This document shows positions 11,170-23,261 of a stretch of 64,000 nucleotides of DNA, piece after piece; positions within the stretch are counted from its first letter, which is position 1; the number at the start of each line of letters is the position of its first letter. Made by a program: the position numbers and the translations under genes. The notes beneath the pieces were generated by a model that was not told where the DNA came from, searched no databases, and saw only the letters and a program-made list of their open reading frames with translations. Source of the stretch: Neopestalotiopsis rosae (Eukaryota; Ascomycota; Sordariomycetes; Amphisphaeriales; Sporocadaceae); NCBI GenBank assembly GCA_023078685.1, contig JALGAS010000002.1, forward strand, positions 124,001 through 188,000, written 5' to 3'.

Positions 11170-14100
11170 ATGGCTCTCCAAACCAATGTATTCCAGAATG
11201 GTGAATGGATCACTCGTACTGTCAACCCAGGGGACGTGTTTGCAGCCGCTTCAACGCAGACCGTTAAGCAACCAAAGCGGCTATCAGCGCCACCGACGTA
11301 CGGTCTTTTGACCAGAACCGTCATAGAAAGCCCCGTTTTCAATTGGGTATTGCCAGTACAACTCAGATCACCCAAATACAACGATGTCGTGTTTGTTGGG
11401 GTACGTATTCGATTCTTTCTCTCGTGTATTGGTGAAGAATGCTGCACTACTTGGAAGAATCAAAATGTTCTCAATGACAAGCAAGCATCCATGTGTCACT
11501 GAGATGAAGGATTTCTCACTTCTCATAGTGCTCTTCATGGAGAATTTGGGATATCGCCAGGCGAACGATTCAGCTAACATTTCGATCTAAATAAGGACAA
11601 TTTTGTGCAGATTTCTGAGCTTGGACACGACATCCAGCTTCACGATATTGCCAGAAAGCAGGATTTTGGTTCTCGCATTCGTAACGCTTGTGTAATTGGA
11701 TCGCCAGCACATTACGGCGAAGATTCCGGTTCTTCCTCAGTGAAGATTGAGGATGATGATGTGGAGATGTCGGCAGAAACCACTTGTAGCCAGCTCCCTC
11801 CACAGCTCATTGCACTCGTCCTTGAGCGCGGCGATTTGGTTTTCCTCTTTCTTGAGGAAAGCACTCATGGCCGATGGAATTTTGTCTCTCGCAGCGAGAA
11901 AATCCCCGACACCCGCTTGATGTTGCCTGGGTATCATTTGGCAGTGGATCCAAGTTCGCGATACCTGGCTCTCGGTTGTTCAGACTCACATTTCCAGATC
12001 TGGAAGCTCGAGTCTATCGATGTGCTGCGGGATCGTCGCGCAAAAGGGTGGCCTTTCGAACCTGTCACAAAACCAGTAATTCCAAAGGCCGTCAATGGGG
12101 TTATCCACAAAATTGTCTTCCTCTCACCAGGCGCGGACAATGACGAGAATGTCGTTCTTGCGGTGATACTTATTCACAAGGGTAAATCTAAATTGCATCG
12201 CTTTGAGTGGGAACTTACAGATGATGTGGCCCACGTTTTACGTGAAACAAACACGGGATGGTCCATCGCTCCAGAATATCAAATGCCTCTCTTGATGATT
12301 CCCTCCACGATTCGAGAAAGTTTCCTTTTGGTTACAGAAACGAGCGAGGCTTTTTGGGCCACACTGAAGAATGGAACCTTGGAAGCACAAGGTGTTGAGA
12401 TGGAAGAGCGCGAGCAGACCGAACTCCACATTGGAAATACCATGCCCTTATGGACAGCATGGAGCAGGCCATGGCGCTTGCCAGAATACCACCTTGATAA
12501 GGACACCATATGGATGGCGAGGGAAGATGGCATCCTACAATTCCTTGAGATTGCAGCCGTCGGTGGAATCTCTACCAACGTCATCTTGGGCGAAGTCAAA
12601 TGCAAGATAGACACAGCTTTTGCTTGTCTGTACGATCGCTTTGCGGACATTCTGATTACTGGCGGCGATTCAGGGCCTGGTGCAATATGGCGGGTATGCT
12701 GAGTCCCGAATCCTATTACATACAGTGGCTAATCATCTTTCTCAAGGCTGAGGCGAGACAAGCACCAAATCATATCGGCACTATACCAAATTGGTCCCCC
12801 ACAGTGGACATCATATCTACCAAGCCTATACAAGTCTCCCAGTCTGATGGCAGGAGACACCGTTCTCACAACATTCAAAACGGCGAGTCGTGCTTGAGAC
12901 AGGATCAGCTATTTGCATGTGCTGGTCGAGGCCAGACTGGTTCGATTGCTGAGTTCAAGTATGGCTATGAGGCTAGAGTCGGATTTGACTTTGACCTCGA
13001 AGATCCTGTGAAGCAATGCTGGACATTGAGAAGTCCGGCGGGTAGCCCAGACTCTGAACTTTGCCTGCTATTGGCATATCCTGACAGGTCCACCATCGTC
13101 CTCATCGATATTGATACACTTGCCGCCACCTTCAAAACCCAGGATGAAGTGCCATACGACCTACATTCGACCACATTGGCAGCCGCAGAGCTTGATGATG
13201 GATCAATAATCCAAATTACGACAGATTTTGTCACCATTGTCGACCCCTCGGATGTGTAAGCTACCTACCAACCTAGCATCTCGTGCAAGTTTATTGCTAA
13301 CGGCTTAGCCATCTGCGACACCCCATGAGCCATGTAGTCGACGAAATTGAGGCTATAGTCACCGACGCGACTATAAGAGAGGATCTGATAGCCATAACAT
13401 ATCACTCTGGCCCTGATTTCCGCATTAGTATAGGACGATTCGGAGGCCTTGACTTGAGTTCGGGCCCGAAGTACAACATCAGCGGAGAAGTCACATGTGT
13501 CGCGTGGTCCAAACTTGCAGGGGAAAGCGCCTTATTGGTTGGTGTCTGGGACTGGGAAGCAGCCAAGCCGCTGATGATGGTGTTTTCAACGCGAACCAGT
13601 CCACAAAATCCACAGCCGGAACCAGTTTGCCTTGACGTTATCCAACGTGAGTATTCATGTCCGAGACAGTAAAGTTTTACTAATAGCTTGATAATAGTTA
13701 TGTTGGCGCAAAATCATGGTCATACTCGTCTTGCTGGCAAGCAAGTAAGTGAAGCCTTCACCAGTATCGTTTCCATCGAACATCAGGAGGGACATGCTAC
13801 GATCTGTGTAGCGACAAGAAGCGGTGAGGTCTTTATACTCACGCTGAATTCAAACAATATGCATGATTTCCATGGCATGTGGTACAAGTTTGGCTCGGCG
13901 AGAGCGTACGTTTTCCCAATGAGTACAGACTCGGAACCGGCTTCTCTCTTCGTCTGCTGTGACTCGAACACCTTTTTGTTGTCCAGTCTAGCGCTGAGTG
14001 GAAAGCCTCGATTCACGAAGAAAGACCGCGTCTTGGTCACTGGCGTTTCTGAAATGAGTATGTCCCCTGACGTGAGCGCTGTTAGCAGAATGCGAAGAAA

Positions 14101-15535
14101 TCTGTCACAGGTTGCTGGGAAGTCCACAATCACTTTGGTCTCCGGATCCTCTATTTACTTTGCAGAGTTACAAAATGTTCCCAAGCCTGTCTTGCGCCAT
14201 CTTCCCGTGCTTGGGACGCCCTGCAAAGTCATGTATCATCCGAGGCTGGATGCTCTGGTTGTGGCAGCTCTGCACGATGGCCACTCGACACTACGATTCA
14301 TCGATCCCGTCACTGGTCTAGACCTCTCAATGCCGACTGATTCAAGCGGAAATGAAGTCCCATTTGTCACTGGTCTCGGCAAACCAGGATCTCGGATCCT
14401 GGCATTGTCAGACTGGAACTATGAAAAGGACGGCCGCACCTGGAGCTATCTTGTGGTGTCGGTACGACTCTCTGATGGCCAGGGACAAGTTTTGATTATC
14501 ACAGCCAGCAAAGATGAGAGCCGTGCATCAGCAGAGGGCCCTCTCAAAATACGTTTCTTCACCAAATTGAAACGAACTGGATATGCCGACCCGGTCTGGT
14601 CGATCGCGACCGAGGCTCAAGGATTACTACTCTGCACCGGAAACACAATCCAGTACGAGATACTAGATTTGGAGGATAAGAGATTGAGAAAAGTAAAGGA
14701 ACATATCCTTGCGTCGCCCGCAACCTCGATGGAGATTGTTCATGACAAACTCTACGTAACAACTGTGCGCCATTCCCTCGAGATTGTGGACTATAAAAGT
14801 TCTCCTGGCATCGAGACAATGACGCGGCTATATACAGATGACAGAGCAAAGCCGACACTGCACTGTCTTGATGGTGTTGACGTGTCGAGAAAAGAACACC
14901 ACCAGGGCGTCATACTATTGTCTGATACCCACTGCGGAGTATATGGGATGTGGGCTCCTTCCGAGAGTGACAGACCATTCAAAGCAATTTTCCAAGCGGA
15001 ACTACAAGCATCAGTCAGGCGTTTCGTCCGCGCGAGAACTCGAACGCCTTGGAGTGGCTCCGACCAACAGTCATTGTATGGCCATGTGCCAAGCAGCCAT
15101 GATGGTGCAGATATCCTTGGACTCGGCATCGATGGGTCCTTGAGACATTTTACAATTCTGGACGCCTCGGCCTGGCGATTCCTTCGATTTGTTCAGAATC
15201 TCGCCGTTACTTCACCAGAAATTTGTCATCAACCGGCCTCTTCTGCAGAAACAGTTGAGCCCATGGAAGAGATTGAGACAGATTGGAACCCAGAGCCCCA
15301 AGACATGCCTATTGCCAACATGCACGTCGACGGAGATATTCTACAGCGCTGCTTGGACCTCCGGGCTCTCGAAAAGTTGATCCAAGTTCCAGAGCATGCA
15401 ACTCGCCTTCGCAACCTTCTCGAAAATCTGCTAGGTGGAAAGTACACACAGGCACTAGAAGATGTTGGCGAAATGTCTGCATACGTCGATCTTGCTTACG
15501 AAGTGCTTGAGTATTTTCTCTCGCCAGTATTATAG
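11170..15535 (+). CDS. DDB1/CPSF-A/SF3b130 superfamily beta-propeller protein with MMS1-like N-terminal region
   Basis: Five exons: 11170-11400, 11596-12693, 12747-13255, 13309-13646 and 13698-15535, giving 1337 residues. The start sits in AAAAATGGCT. The first intron (195 nt) must end at 11595 so that exon 2 begins DNFVQISEL, which continues the typical VVFVGD-F-QI block of DDB1/CPSF160/Rse1-like proteins. Scattered beta-propeller blades follow (for example LAVDPSSRYLALGCSDSHFQIW). These proteins are scaffolds in ubiquitin ligases (DDB1, Mms1), 3'-end processing (CPSF160) or splicing (Rse1). This protein matches the MMS1_N-containing group better than the three standard paralogues, but I cannot tell which complex it joins. 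The upstream leader may extend several hundred bases. Confidence 0.72.
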
Positions 15536-16641
15536 TAGCAAAGATCAAAATTAAGTATGTCATTCGCCATCATCTCTCGTGACTCCATCATAGTTCTGAC
15601 TACACTCGATTACTACAATTTCTATGAAATCCTGTGATCGTGAAACAGCACAAATACTAGAGCCAAAGCGTCGGCCACTGTACAAGAAAGGGCGTGACAG
15701 AAAGAATCGACTAATAGACTGCTTAGACAAAAGAAACGAGAAGAAAAAAAGTAAATTATAGGCTCTTTCAAGAATCGATTAAGGCTGTGTTTGACTGTAA
15801 TACTTGCCATTATGCACAGTGCACATTGAAGATGGGAACAAGAAATACCAAACTTGACTTTGTGTATTGATACTCTGAACTTGCAAAGTTTTGGCAAAAA
15901 GCTCTTTATGGAATGTCATAGGAGATGTTGAATTTCTATGTGTTCAAGCATGGCAGCCAGTGCATGTTCCACAATGACTGTGCTGCAATTGGATACGCCT
16001 GGGGACTGCCTGGGATAGTAGCATAGTGAAGGGCTAACGATACCATTCATATTGGCGTCAGATTGGAGGAAGGGTCATGGCAATTAAACGACCAAAAACC
16101 AAACGAACAGATCGAGTCTTCGTAGCAAGATGACTTGTTAGAGAACAGCTTCGGACTTAAGGTTTCATCCGTTCAACTACAGTGTACAGAACAGTCCACT
16201 GCAGTTTGGGGCAAATGTGCAAGTAAATTCACCCCACATTTGGAATTTAGTGAGTGGTGACCTAACTGACCTTTACCCACTAAAGGTACGATACCTGAAC
16301 CACACTGCACATTCGTAGCGGGAAATCGACCCCTCCATCACAGCTCTGAGCCCACCATCTCACCCACCCCATCCGCCACCTGTTTTGGGATTTGTGGCAG
16401 ATCCAAGAACTTTTTCTCTGTTTATCCTTCCCATTCATTTGTTGAAGGAACAGTTTTCTGCTGCCTCTTACAGCTCCTTGTCTTTTCCTCCCCACGAAAA
16501 AGACGAGTCAAGGTCCGCTACCTAGGCTGCCCTTGCGAACCCTTCATCAATTTTCTACTGGGTTCTTGAATTTTTTTCTCTCTCTCTCTCTCTCTCTTCC
16601 CTCCCCGCCTTCTCAAAGTACCACAAACGACAACCGTCAAC
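15536..16641. other. intergenic, promoter of eIF5B gene
   Basis: About 1.1 kb without a recognisable gene. The last 350 bases are pyrimidine-rich on the plus strand and end with a CT dinucleotide run, as expected for a strongly expressed translation-factor promoter. Confidence 0.5.
16578..16597 (+). repeat. CT microsatellite in the 5' leader of eIF5B
   Basis: About ten CT units follow a T7 run, 45-65 bases upstream of the ATG at 16642. Pyrimidine tracts are common core promoter or leader elements in filamentous fungi; length polymorphism is likely. Confidence 0.9.
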
Positions 16642-19600
16642 ATGGCGCCCAAAGGCAAGAAGGGCAAGAAGGGCGGCAACGATGACTGGGAAGCTGAGCT
16701 CGGAGAGTCCATCGCCCCCGTCAACGGTAGTGCTCCCCCGGCCGATGATGCTGCCAATGACGACGACCAGGCAGACGAGGATGCTGCGCCCGCTGGCGGT
16801 CTCATGGCTATGATGAACAGACGCCGCGAGAAGAGGAAGAAGCAAGGTTTGGGAGAAGATTTTGAAGTTCCCAAGGAAGACGAGCCCGCCGAAGACGCGA
16901 CTCCCGCCCCGGCCCCCGTCGAGGCTAACATGGACGATGAATTTGCCCTACCCGAGAAGAAGGGCAAGGGTGGTAAGGGTGGTAAGGGCGCGCCCGCTGC
17001 AAAGCCTGCCGCCGCCTCTGCCGATGACATTGGCGAAGATGGCCGCATTTTGACCAAGGCCGAGAAGGAGAAGCTCAAGAAGGAGAGGGAGAAGGCCAGA
17101 AAGAAGGAACAGGTAAGAAACTGCCACAGACACCTCCACCATGGCCAAGATGTCTGTGCTAACACCTTCATTCCAAGGCTGCCAAGAAGAAGGGCCCTAC
17201 TCCTGCACCAAAGGCCGAGCCCGCCAAGCCCGTCGAAGAAAAGAAGAAGAAGGAGGAGGCTGAGCCTGTACCCGAGGCTCCCGCCGCTGGCAAGAAGGGC
17301 AAGAAGCTTCCTCCCCACCTGGCAGCTCTCCAAAAGCAGCAGGAAGAGTTGCGCTTGCGCCGCGAGGCAGAGGAACGCCAAGCTGCCGAGGAGAAGGCCC
17401 GACTCGAGGAAGAGGAGAAACGCGATGCCGAAGAGGTGAAGCGCCGCGAGGAGGAGAAGGCTCGCAAGAAGCAGAAGGAAAAGGAAAGAATTGACCAGCT
17501 CAAGAAGGAGGGCAAGTTTATGACCAAGGCCCAGAAGGAGGAGAAGGCTCGCAATGAGCGCAAGCTTCAGCAGATGCTGGCAGCCGGTATCAAGATCGGT
17601 CCCCAAGACGGCGAGGGTGAGGACAAGAAGAAGAAGGTTGTGTACGACAACCGGAAACGTGGCAAGGGAGGCAAGGTGCGTAAAATGCAGATATTTTGGA
17701 CGTGCTGGGAAACCAAGTGCAATACTAACAGGACTCTAGGTCGACGAAGAGAAGGCTTTGGCCGAAGCTGCAGAGCGAGCTAGACAGGAGGCGGAGCGTG
17801 TAGCCAAGGAAGCTGAAGAGAAGGCTGCCAAGGAGGCTGCCGAAGCTGAAGCTGCTGCAAAGGCCGCCAAGGCCAAGGAAGAAAGCGACATTGAAGATGA
17901 CTGGGAGGCTGCAGCTGACTCGGACAAGGAAGATGTCAAGGATAGCTGGGATGCCGACTCTGACGACGAGAAGAAGACAACCGAACTTGCATCCAGACCA
18001 AAGGCTACGGACGATTCGGAAGACGAGTCCGAGTCCGAGTCTGAAGAGGAGTCCGAGGAAGACGAAGAGCAGACCGCTGCACAAGCAGCAGAGGCCCAGC
18101 GTAAGAGGGAGGCTGCCGAGCGACGCGAAAAGGCACACCAGGCTGCTTTGGCAGCTCGATCCAAGGACAACCTCCGATCGCCCATTTGCTGTATTCTCGG
18201 TCACGTCGATACCGGAAAGACCAAGCTTCTGGACAAGATTCGTCAGACAAACGTTCAGGAGGGCGAAGCTGGTGGTATCACGCAGCAGATTGGTGCTACG
18301 TACTTCCCCGTTGATGCCATCAAGCAGAAGACCATGGTCGTTAATCGTGATGAGTCATTCGAGTTCAAGGTTCCCGGTCTCTTGATCATCGATACCCCCG
18401 GTCACGAGTCCTTCTCCAACCTACGATCTCGTGGTTCTTCCCTCTGTAACATTGCCATTCTGGTCGTCGATATCATGCACGGTCTTGAGCCCCAGACTCT
18501 CGAGTCCATGAAGTTGCTGCGAGACAGAAAGACTCCTTTCGTTGTTGCCCTGAACAAGATTGATCGTCTGTACGGCTGGAAGAAGGTGGACAATAACGGT
18601 TTCCAGGAGAGTTTGGCCCTGCAGAACAAGGGTGTTCAGAACGAATTCAAGAACCGTCTTGAGCAGACCAAGGTTGCTTTCGCTGAGCAAGGTTTCAACG
18701 CTGAGCTCTTTTACGAGAACAAGTCCATGGCCAAGAACGTCTCCTTGATTCCCACCTCGGCACACACTGGTGAGGGTATTCCCGACATGCTGAAGCTGAT
18801 TATCCAGCTCACCCAGGAGAGAATGGTTGGCTCTCTGATGTACTTGTCCGAGGTTCAGGCAACCGTCCTCGAAGTCAAGGCTATTGAGGGTTTCGGTATG
18901 ACCATTGATGTTATCTTGTCCAACGGTATCATTCGCGAAGGTGATCGCATCGTGGTTTGCGGTACAGAGGGTGCTATAGTCACGAATATTCGTGCACTTC
19001 TCACTCCGGCGCCGCTCAAAGAACTGCGTGTCAAGTCTCAGTATGTCCACAACAAGGAGATCAAGGCTGCCATGGGTGTCAAGATCAGCGCTCCTGGTCT
19101 CGATGGTGCCATTGCTGGTTCTCGACTCTTGGTTGTCGGTCCTGATGATGACGAGGACGACCTTATCGACGAGCTTGAGGGTGATCTCAATGTGCTCTTC
19201 AGCCGTGTCACCAAGACTGGTCGTGGTGTCTCGGTACAGGCTTCCACTCTGGGTTCGCTGGAAGCCCTGCTCGACTTCTTGAAGGAGTGCAAGATTCCTG
19301 TCGCAAACGTGGGAATTGGACCCGTCTTCAAGCGAGATGTCATGCAGTGTGGTACCATGTTGGAGAAGTCACCCGATTATGCCGTCATGCTCTGTTTCGA
19401 TGTCAAGGTCGACAAGGAAGCGCAACAATATGCCGAAGACCAGGGAATCAAGATCTTTACTGCTGACATCATCTACCATCTCTTTGACAACTTCACCAAG
19501 CATATGGAGGAACAACTCGAGAAGAAGAAGGAAGAGTCCAAGATGTTGGCTGTCTTCCCTTGCGTTCTCAACACCGTTGCCGTGTTCAACAAGACCAACC

Positions 19601-20008
19601 CCATCGTTATCGGTGTCGATGTGATTGACGGCAATCTCAAGATCAACACTCCAATTGCCGCTGTTCGACAGGGTCCCAATGGCAAAGAAATCGTCAACAT
19701 TGGCAGAGTGTAAGTTTTCGTCTGTGACTGATACTAGTGTCTCAAACTAACTTGGTCCTTCTAGTACATCTATCGAGCGTGACCACAAGGCGATTCCCGT
19801 CTGCAAAAAGGGAGCACCCTCGGTTGCTGTCAAGATTGAAATGGGCAGCTCCCAGCCCACATATGGCCGACACCTTGAAGAGACGGACACACTTTACAGT
19901 GCAATCTCGCGCAAGAGTATTGATTGCCTCAAGGAGTTCTACCGCAAGGACATGACTAATGATGATTGGCACCTCATTGTTAAGCTGAAGCCTCTGTTCG
20001 ACATTTAA
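16642..20008 (+). CDS. translation initiation factor eIF5B (FUN12 type)
   Basis: Exons 16642-17112, 17178-17675, 17740-19709 and 19765-20008, 1060 residues. eIF5B is the GTPase that joins ribosomal subunits at the end of initiation (bacterial IF2 relative). The N-terminal ~470 residues are highly charged with Lys/Glu coiled-coil stretches, as in fungal and animal eIF5B. The G domain starts with GHVDTGKT (residues 477-484), then [16 protein letters not shown] (switch II), NKIDRLYGW (Asn595) and a SAHTGEG block. The beta-barrel domains II-IV follow, and the protein ends [14 protein letters not shown]. Introns 1 and 2 are phase 0 and intron 3 is phase 2; all are short (52-65 nt). The ATG context (CAACATGGCGCCC) is good. 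Length fits the family. No unusual residue was seen in the GTPase motifs. Confidence 0.97.
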
Positions 20009-20895
20009 GATGATGGTTAGCTAGTCTACCTGGGCATACCAATTAATTCGATGTCATATCGAAGAACGGATTGTTCAAAAAGCAGGTGATTTCATGTATG
20101 ATGAGCAAAAAGAGGTAGAGCACATTGCTGCATTTACGTTCTCGGCATTGCTCTATGGCCACATGGCAAGAGGAAAATGGGTTCATTTCATATAGGCGTT
20201 TAGGTTGATCTTTCTCTCTGGAAAATAATGTTTCCCTTGTGCCTTGTGAAGAAGTTCCGGTCGTGTGCATGATTGGAATGCGTCAGCATTGTGCGAAACT
20301 CGATTCCCAGGGTCGGCCCAATGTCCAGCACGCGCTTCGACAGTGAGGCTGGGACGCTGTAATATTTGTAGTCTTCCACGAGGAACGAACGAATGCGGGA
20401 CTGTGAAAGATGCCAAGCTGAAGTTATCTCGTCCTAGGCTTCTGCTCGGAAGCTCAATACATTCCAGTGTCCATATCTCTGTCTTCAGTCAACGGGCGAC
20501 GCTGTATCATGGCGAAGATGGACTGGGCAACTTGTCTTGTATGTGGAACGACCATTCCGTCATGAGTTAATTATTCAAGTGACACTTCTCAATCGCTATT
20601 CGGATTTTCACAACAGTCATCGGTATTCAACGTAGGCCCAAAATACTCGAGGCCGTATACTTTGCACATTCTACTTTGCACAGTCATGGACAATTTGCAT
20701 CCATCTGCATAACTTTCGATACTGACAGACAGTGCGGTTGGATCCGGCTCAAACCCGAGCCCCACTTCATATGCCCGGTAAGCCCATATGAGGGATTTTC
20801 TCAGTATGCAATCCAACATGAGCTTTGTTAAACACTGTCTCAACATTCAATTATCCGACGATGATTCCGACTGTTCATTAACAGTTAAAACCTCC
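20009..20895. other. intergenic, 3' side of eIF5B
   Basis: About 0.9 kb between eIF5B and the tRNA gene. Short open frames lack family features. No repeat or mobile element was seen. Confidence 0.5.
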
Positions 20896-20979
20896 GGGGA
20901 TGTGGTCTAGTGGTATGACGTTTCCTTAGCATGCGACAAAGCATGGAAAAGGTTCTGGGTTCGATTCCCAGCTTCTCCA
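20896..20979 (+). tRNA. tRNA-Ala (anticodon AGC) with a 12-nt intron
   Basis: The cloverleaf is readable. The acceptor strands are 20896-20902 (GGGGATG) and 20972-20978 (CTTCTCC) with discriminator A at 20979. The D-arm is GTC/GAC, the anticodon stem TTTCC/GGAAA and the T-arm CTGGG-TTCGATT-CCCAG. The loop between the anticodon stems is 19 nt, so a 12-nt intron sits after position 37 and the anticodon is AGC. The pair at 3:70 is G-U, the alanine identity element, which supports the assignment. Internal promoter boxes are present (A box TGGTCTAGTGG, B box GGTTCGATTCC), and a T5 run just downstream is a pol III terminator. One T-T mismatch is predicted at 6:67. Mature length is 72 nt before CCA. 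Confidence 0.9.
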
Positions 20980-21299
20980 CATTTTTGTCCTGTTGTTTCA
21001 TGTCCTATGTGCCCAATGGAATCGAACTTGTATACGATAGATAGTCTTACCTCTTCTTCATTAATGTCTTTTTGGTTTAATATGTATCCTACATTGTTTC
21101 CTTGTCATGGTATATTCTCATATTTCCATCGATACAAGTCAGCAGTCAATACGGACCAGGACGGGCATGACTTGCTGTGGTGTAGCATATTGTTTGTTTC
21201 ATAAGCTTTTGCAAAAAGGGACGGTGAACGAGTCATGTAAAAGCTCTACTCTAATGTCCCTTAATTACCTGTAGCAAGCAGGGTTGGTGATTTGCACCA
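20980..21299. other. intergenic between tRNA and CoA-binding gene
   Basis: About 320 bases beginning with the pol III terminator ATTTTTG. AT-rich, with no gene recognised. Confidence 0.5.
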
Positions 21300-21840
21300 T
21301 TATAGCTTTCCCGCCGCCTTCAAACCTTTCTCTCCATCGACGAGGACACACCATCCCTCATATCCTCTTCCACCGTCTCCGGCAACCACATGACCTCCGT
21401 AACCGTCATCGCCAGTAGCCCGAGCATATTTCAGGACTTCTTCGTCAAAGGTGCCAGGCTGCAGCCAGACAGCTGGAATCCCAAGCTCCTTGGCCTCTTT
21501 GAGGACCTTGAGGGTAGCAAATGGAGGCGTGATGATGGATACTGATGTTTCCTTGGGATTTGGCAGAGCCGAAAGAGACGGCTTGGTGGCATACGACTGA
21601 GGGCCCACGTCTATGCTGGCACTGCCCGGGTTGATGGGAGTCGCCGCAATGGAGTGCTGGGTATACCAAGCAAAGACTGGATAAGGTGAGCAACAATACA
21701 AAGACTATAAGAGTTGATGTGCACTCCAGGGCAGAAAGCAACGTACTCTTGTGGCCAAACTTGGCCGGGTTGTTACTGGCGCCCACGACGGCAAAGTTGG
21801 GCGATGAAAAGAAGGCGCGAACTGTAGCTTCGGTCGACAT
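21300..21840 (-). CDS. CoA-binding (CoA_binding_2, YccU-like) domain protein
   Basis: Exons 21840-21747 and 21676-21300 (phase 1 intron, donor GTACGT, acceptor TCCAG), 156 residues. It is a single Rossmann-type CoA-binding domain like the N-terminal domain of succinyl-CoA synthetase alpha subunits. FAVVGASNN with the preceding short helix is the nucleotide loop. KFGHK-IFAWYTQHS-TPINPGS spans the splice junction and is the family's second motif, followed by SIITPP and the conserved tail GIPAVWLQPGTFDEEVL. Proteins of this size are stand-alone CoA binders of unknown cellular role. No catalytic half (ligase domain) is attached. The start context is ordinary, and this is the only in-frame ATG before the conserved block. 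Confidence 0.85.
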
Positions 21841-22253
21841 GATGAGCTGTGCTGTGTCGGAGCAGATTTATGGATGTTGCCAAGGTGAGAGAGAAGTTGT
21901 CAAAGTTGATGTCAAAATTCTTGTTGACCAGATGCGATTCGTATATGTAGTACTGGAGAATTGGCCAAGACCAGCATCACGCAATATGTTGTATGGATGC
22001 AACCTATTTTCGTTATTTGTCATTCACCTCTCCGTGTCTTGTCCCCATTTGATTGCCGTGCATGTGAGCAAGTCGCCCGTCGTCAGGGTGGGGACTGCAT
22101 AGTAGGGGATTTTCAGGGACCTACTACCCATGATAGGCAATGTCAGCTCCTCGGCACAGTTTCGGATGAGCGGCCGCTCTACCACCTACCTTAGGAGTAA
22201 GTTGTGTCATTCTCCTGGTAGTAAAAAGTCTCATTGATATATGCTCAAACTAT
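21841..22253. other. divergent promoter region
   Basis: About 410 bases between the CoA-binding gene (minus) and the methyltransferase gene (plus). No coding signal was seen; it probably serves both promoters. Confidence 0.5.
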
Positions 22254-23261
22254 ATGCATATTTGTATCACACGTATATACCAGCAACACAATGTCAGCTT
22301 TTGCGCAAGTAACACATTGATTCAAGGGGATGATTCAGTCATACCGGGACTTGCACTAACAAGGCGTTACAGTCGTACCTCGTTCTCAGCCAAATCTTAT
22401 GCGGCCTTTAGACCATCATACCCACCGGTTCTCTACAAGACTTTACTTGCCTATCACAAGTTGCCTGCAGCTTCAGGTAAGCTGCTTGATTTGGGATGCG
22501 GCCACGGACTCATCTCGCGGGAGTTGAGCCCGCACTTCAAGTCCACTGTGGCCATTGACCCTTCTGCGGGTATGGTGGCCCAAGCCAAGAAGATGACGGA
22601 AGATCCCAAGATTGAATACAGACATGGCTCGGCCGAGGACCTCGACTTTGTGGCCGACTCCTCCCTGGACATGGCAGTCGCTGGCCAGGCGGCTCACTGG
22701 TTTGATTACAGCAAGGTATGGCCTAACCTAGCGCGTGTAGTCAGGCCAGGCGGAACCATGGCCTTTTGGGGCTACAAGGACAATATTCTGCTGGGTTACG
22801 AACAGGCCACAACAATCATGGAGCACTTTGTGTACGGTTTCGGCGAAGCGGCGCCCGGCGTTGAGGGCATGGGGAAATTTTGGGAGCAGCCGGGCAGAAA
22901 TATCCTCCGGAACCTGTTGCGGAGTGTGACACCGCCGGAGAGCGATTGGGAGGGCGTAGAGAGGCTGGAGCATGAACCGGGCCAGAAGGACCAGGAGGAG
23001 AGAATTGCGTGGCAGACCAAGAAGATGAAGCTCGGAGAGGTTGAGGCATATACCCGAACATTTAGCTGCTTCACCGGTTGGAAAGAGGCCTACCCGGAGA
23101 GTAGGAGCAGAGCGGAAGGGGGCGAAGGAGATGTCATCGATATTATGTGGGATCACATGATTGACGCAGTGCCAGAGTGGAAAGCCATGGGGGACAAATG
23201 GAAAGAGGCCGACGTTGTGTCGGATTGGGGGACTTATATCCTGATGGCCAGGCGACGGTAA
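22254..23261 (+). CDS. class I SAM-dependent methyltransferase, trans-aconitate methyltransferase-like
   Basis: Open for 335 residues. A seven-beta-strand methyltransferase fold is visible: motif I LLDLGCGHG (about residues 77-85), an acidic strand end in VAIDPSAGM, GSAEDLDF, the post-motif VAGQAAHWFDY, and VVRPGGTMAFWGY. This arrangement (AAHWFD) is typical of the fungal TMT1/Crg1-like group that methylates carboxyl groups of small acids such as trans-aconitate, or related metabolites. Substrate here is unknown. The N-terminus is doubtful: family similarity starts near YSRTSFSAKSYAAFRPSYPP (from ~22370), and the first ~40 residues are unlike the family. A short upstream exon is possible, but none of the candidate donors I tested keeps frame. 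The C-terminal end ILMARRR is normal. Confidence 0.82.
   Translation: MHICITRIYQQHNVSFCASNTLIQGDDSVIPGLALTRRYSRTSFSAKSYAAFRPSYPPVLYKTLLAYHKLPAASGKLLDLGCGHGLISRELSPHFKSTVAIDPSAGMVAQAKKMTEDPKIEYRHGSAEDLDFVADSSLDMAVAGQAAHWFDYSKVWPNLARVVRPGGTMAFWGYKDNILLGYEQATTIMEHFVYGFGEAAPGVEGMGKFWEQPGRNILRNLLRSVTPPESDWEGVERLEHEPGQKDQEERIAWQTKKMKLGEVEAYTRTFSCFTGWKEAYPESRSRAEGGEGDVIDIMWDHMIDAVPEWKAMGDKWKEADVVSDWGTYILMARRR

Noticed and set aside
16518..17606. 362-codon Leu/Ser-rich minus-strand frame
   Set aside because: It is antisense to the Lys/Glu-rich N-terminus of eIF5B, and its apparent membrane character is a by-product of AAG/GAG codons.
22290..22370. short first exon MSAFAQ joined to the methyltransferase
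   Set aside because: The donor and the available acceptors do not restore the methyltransferase frame.
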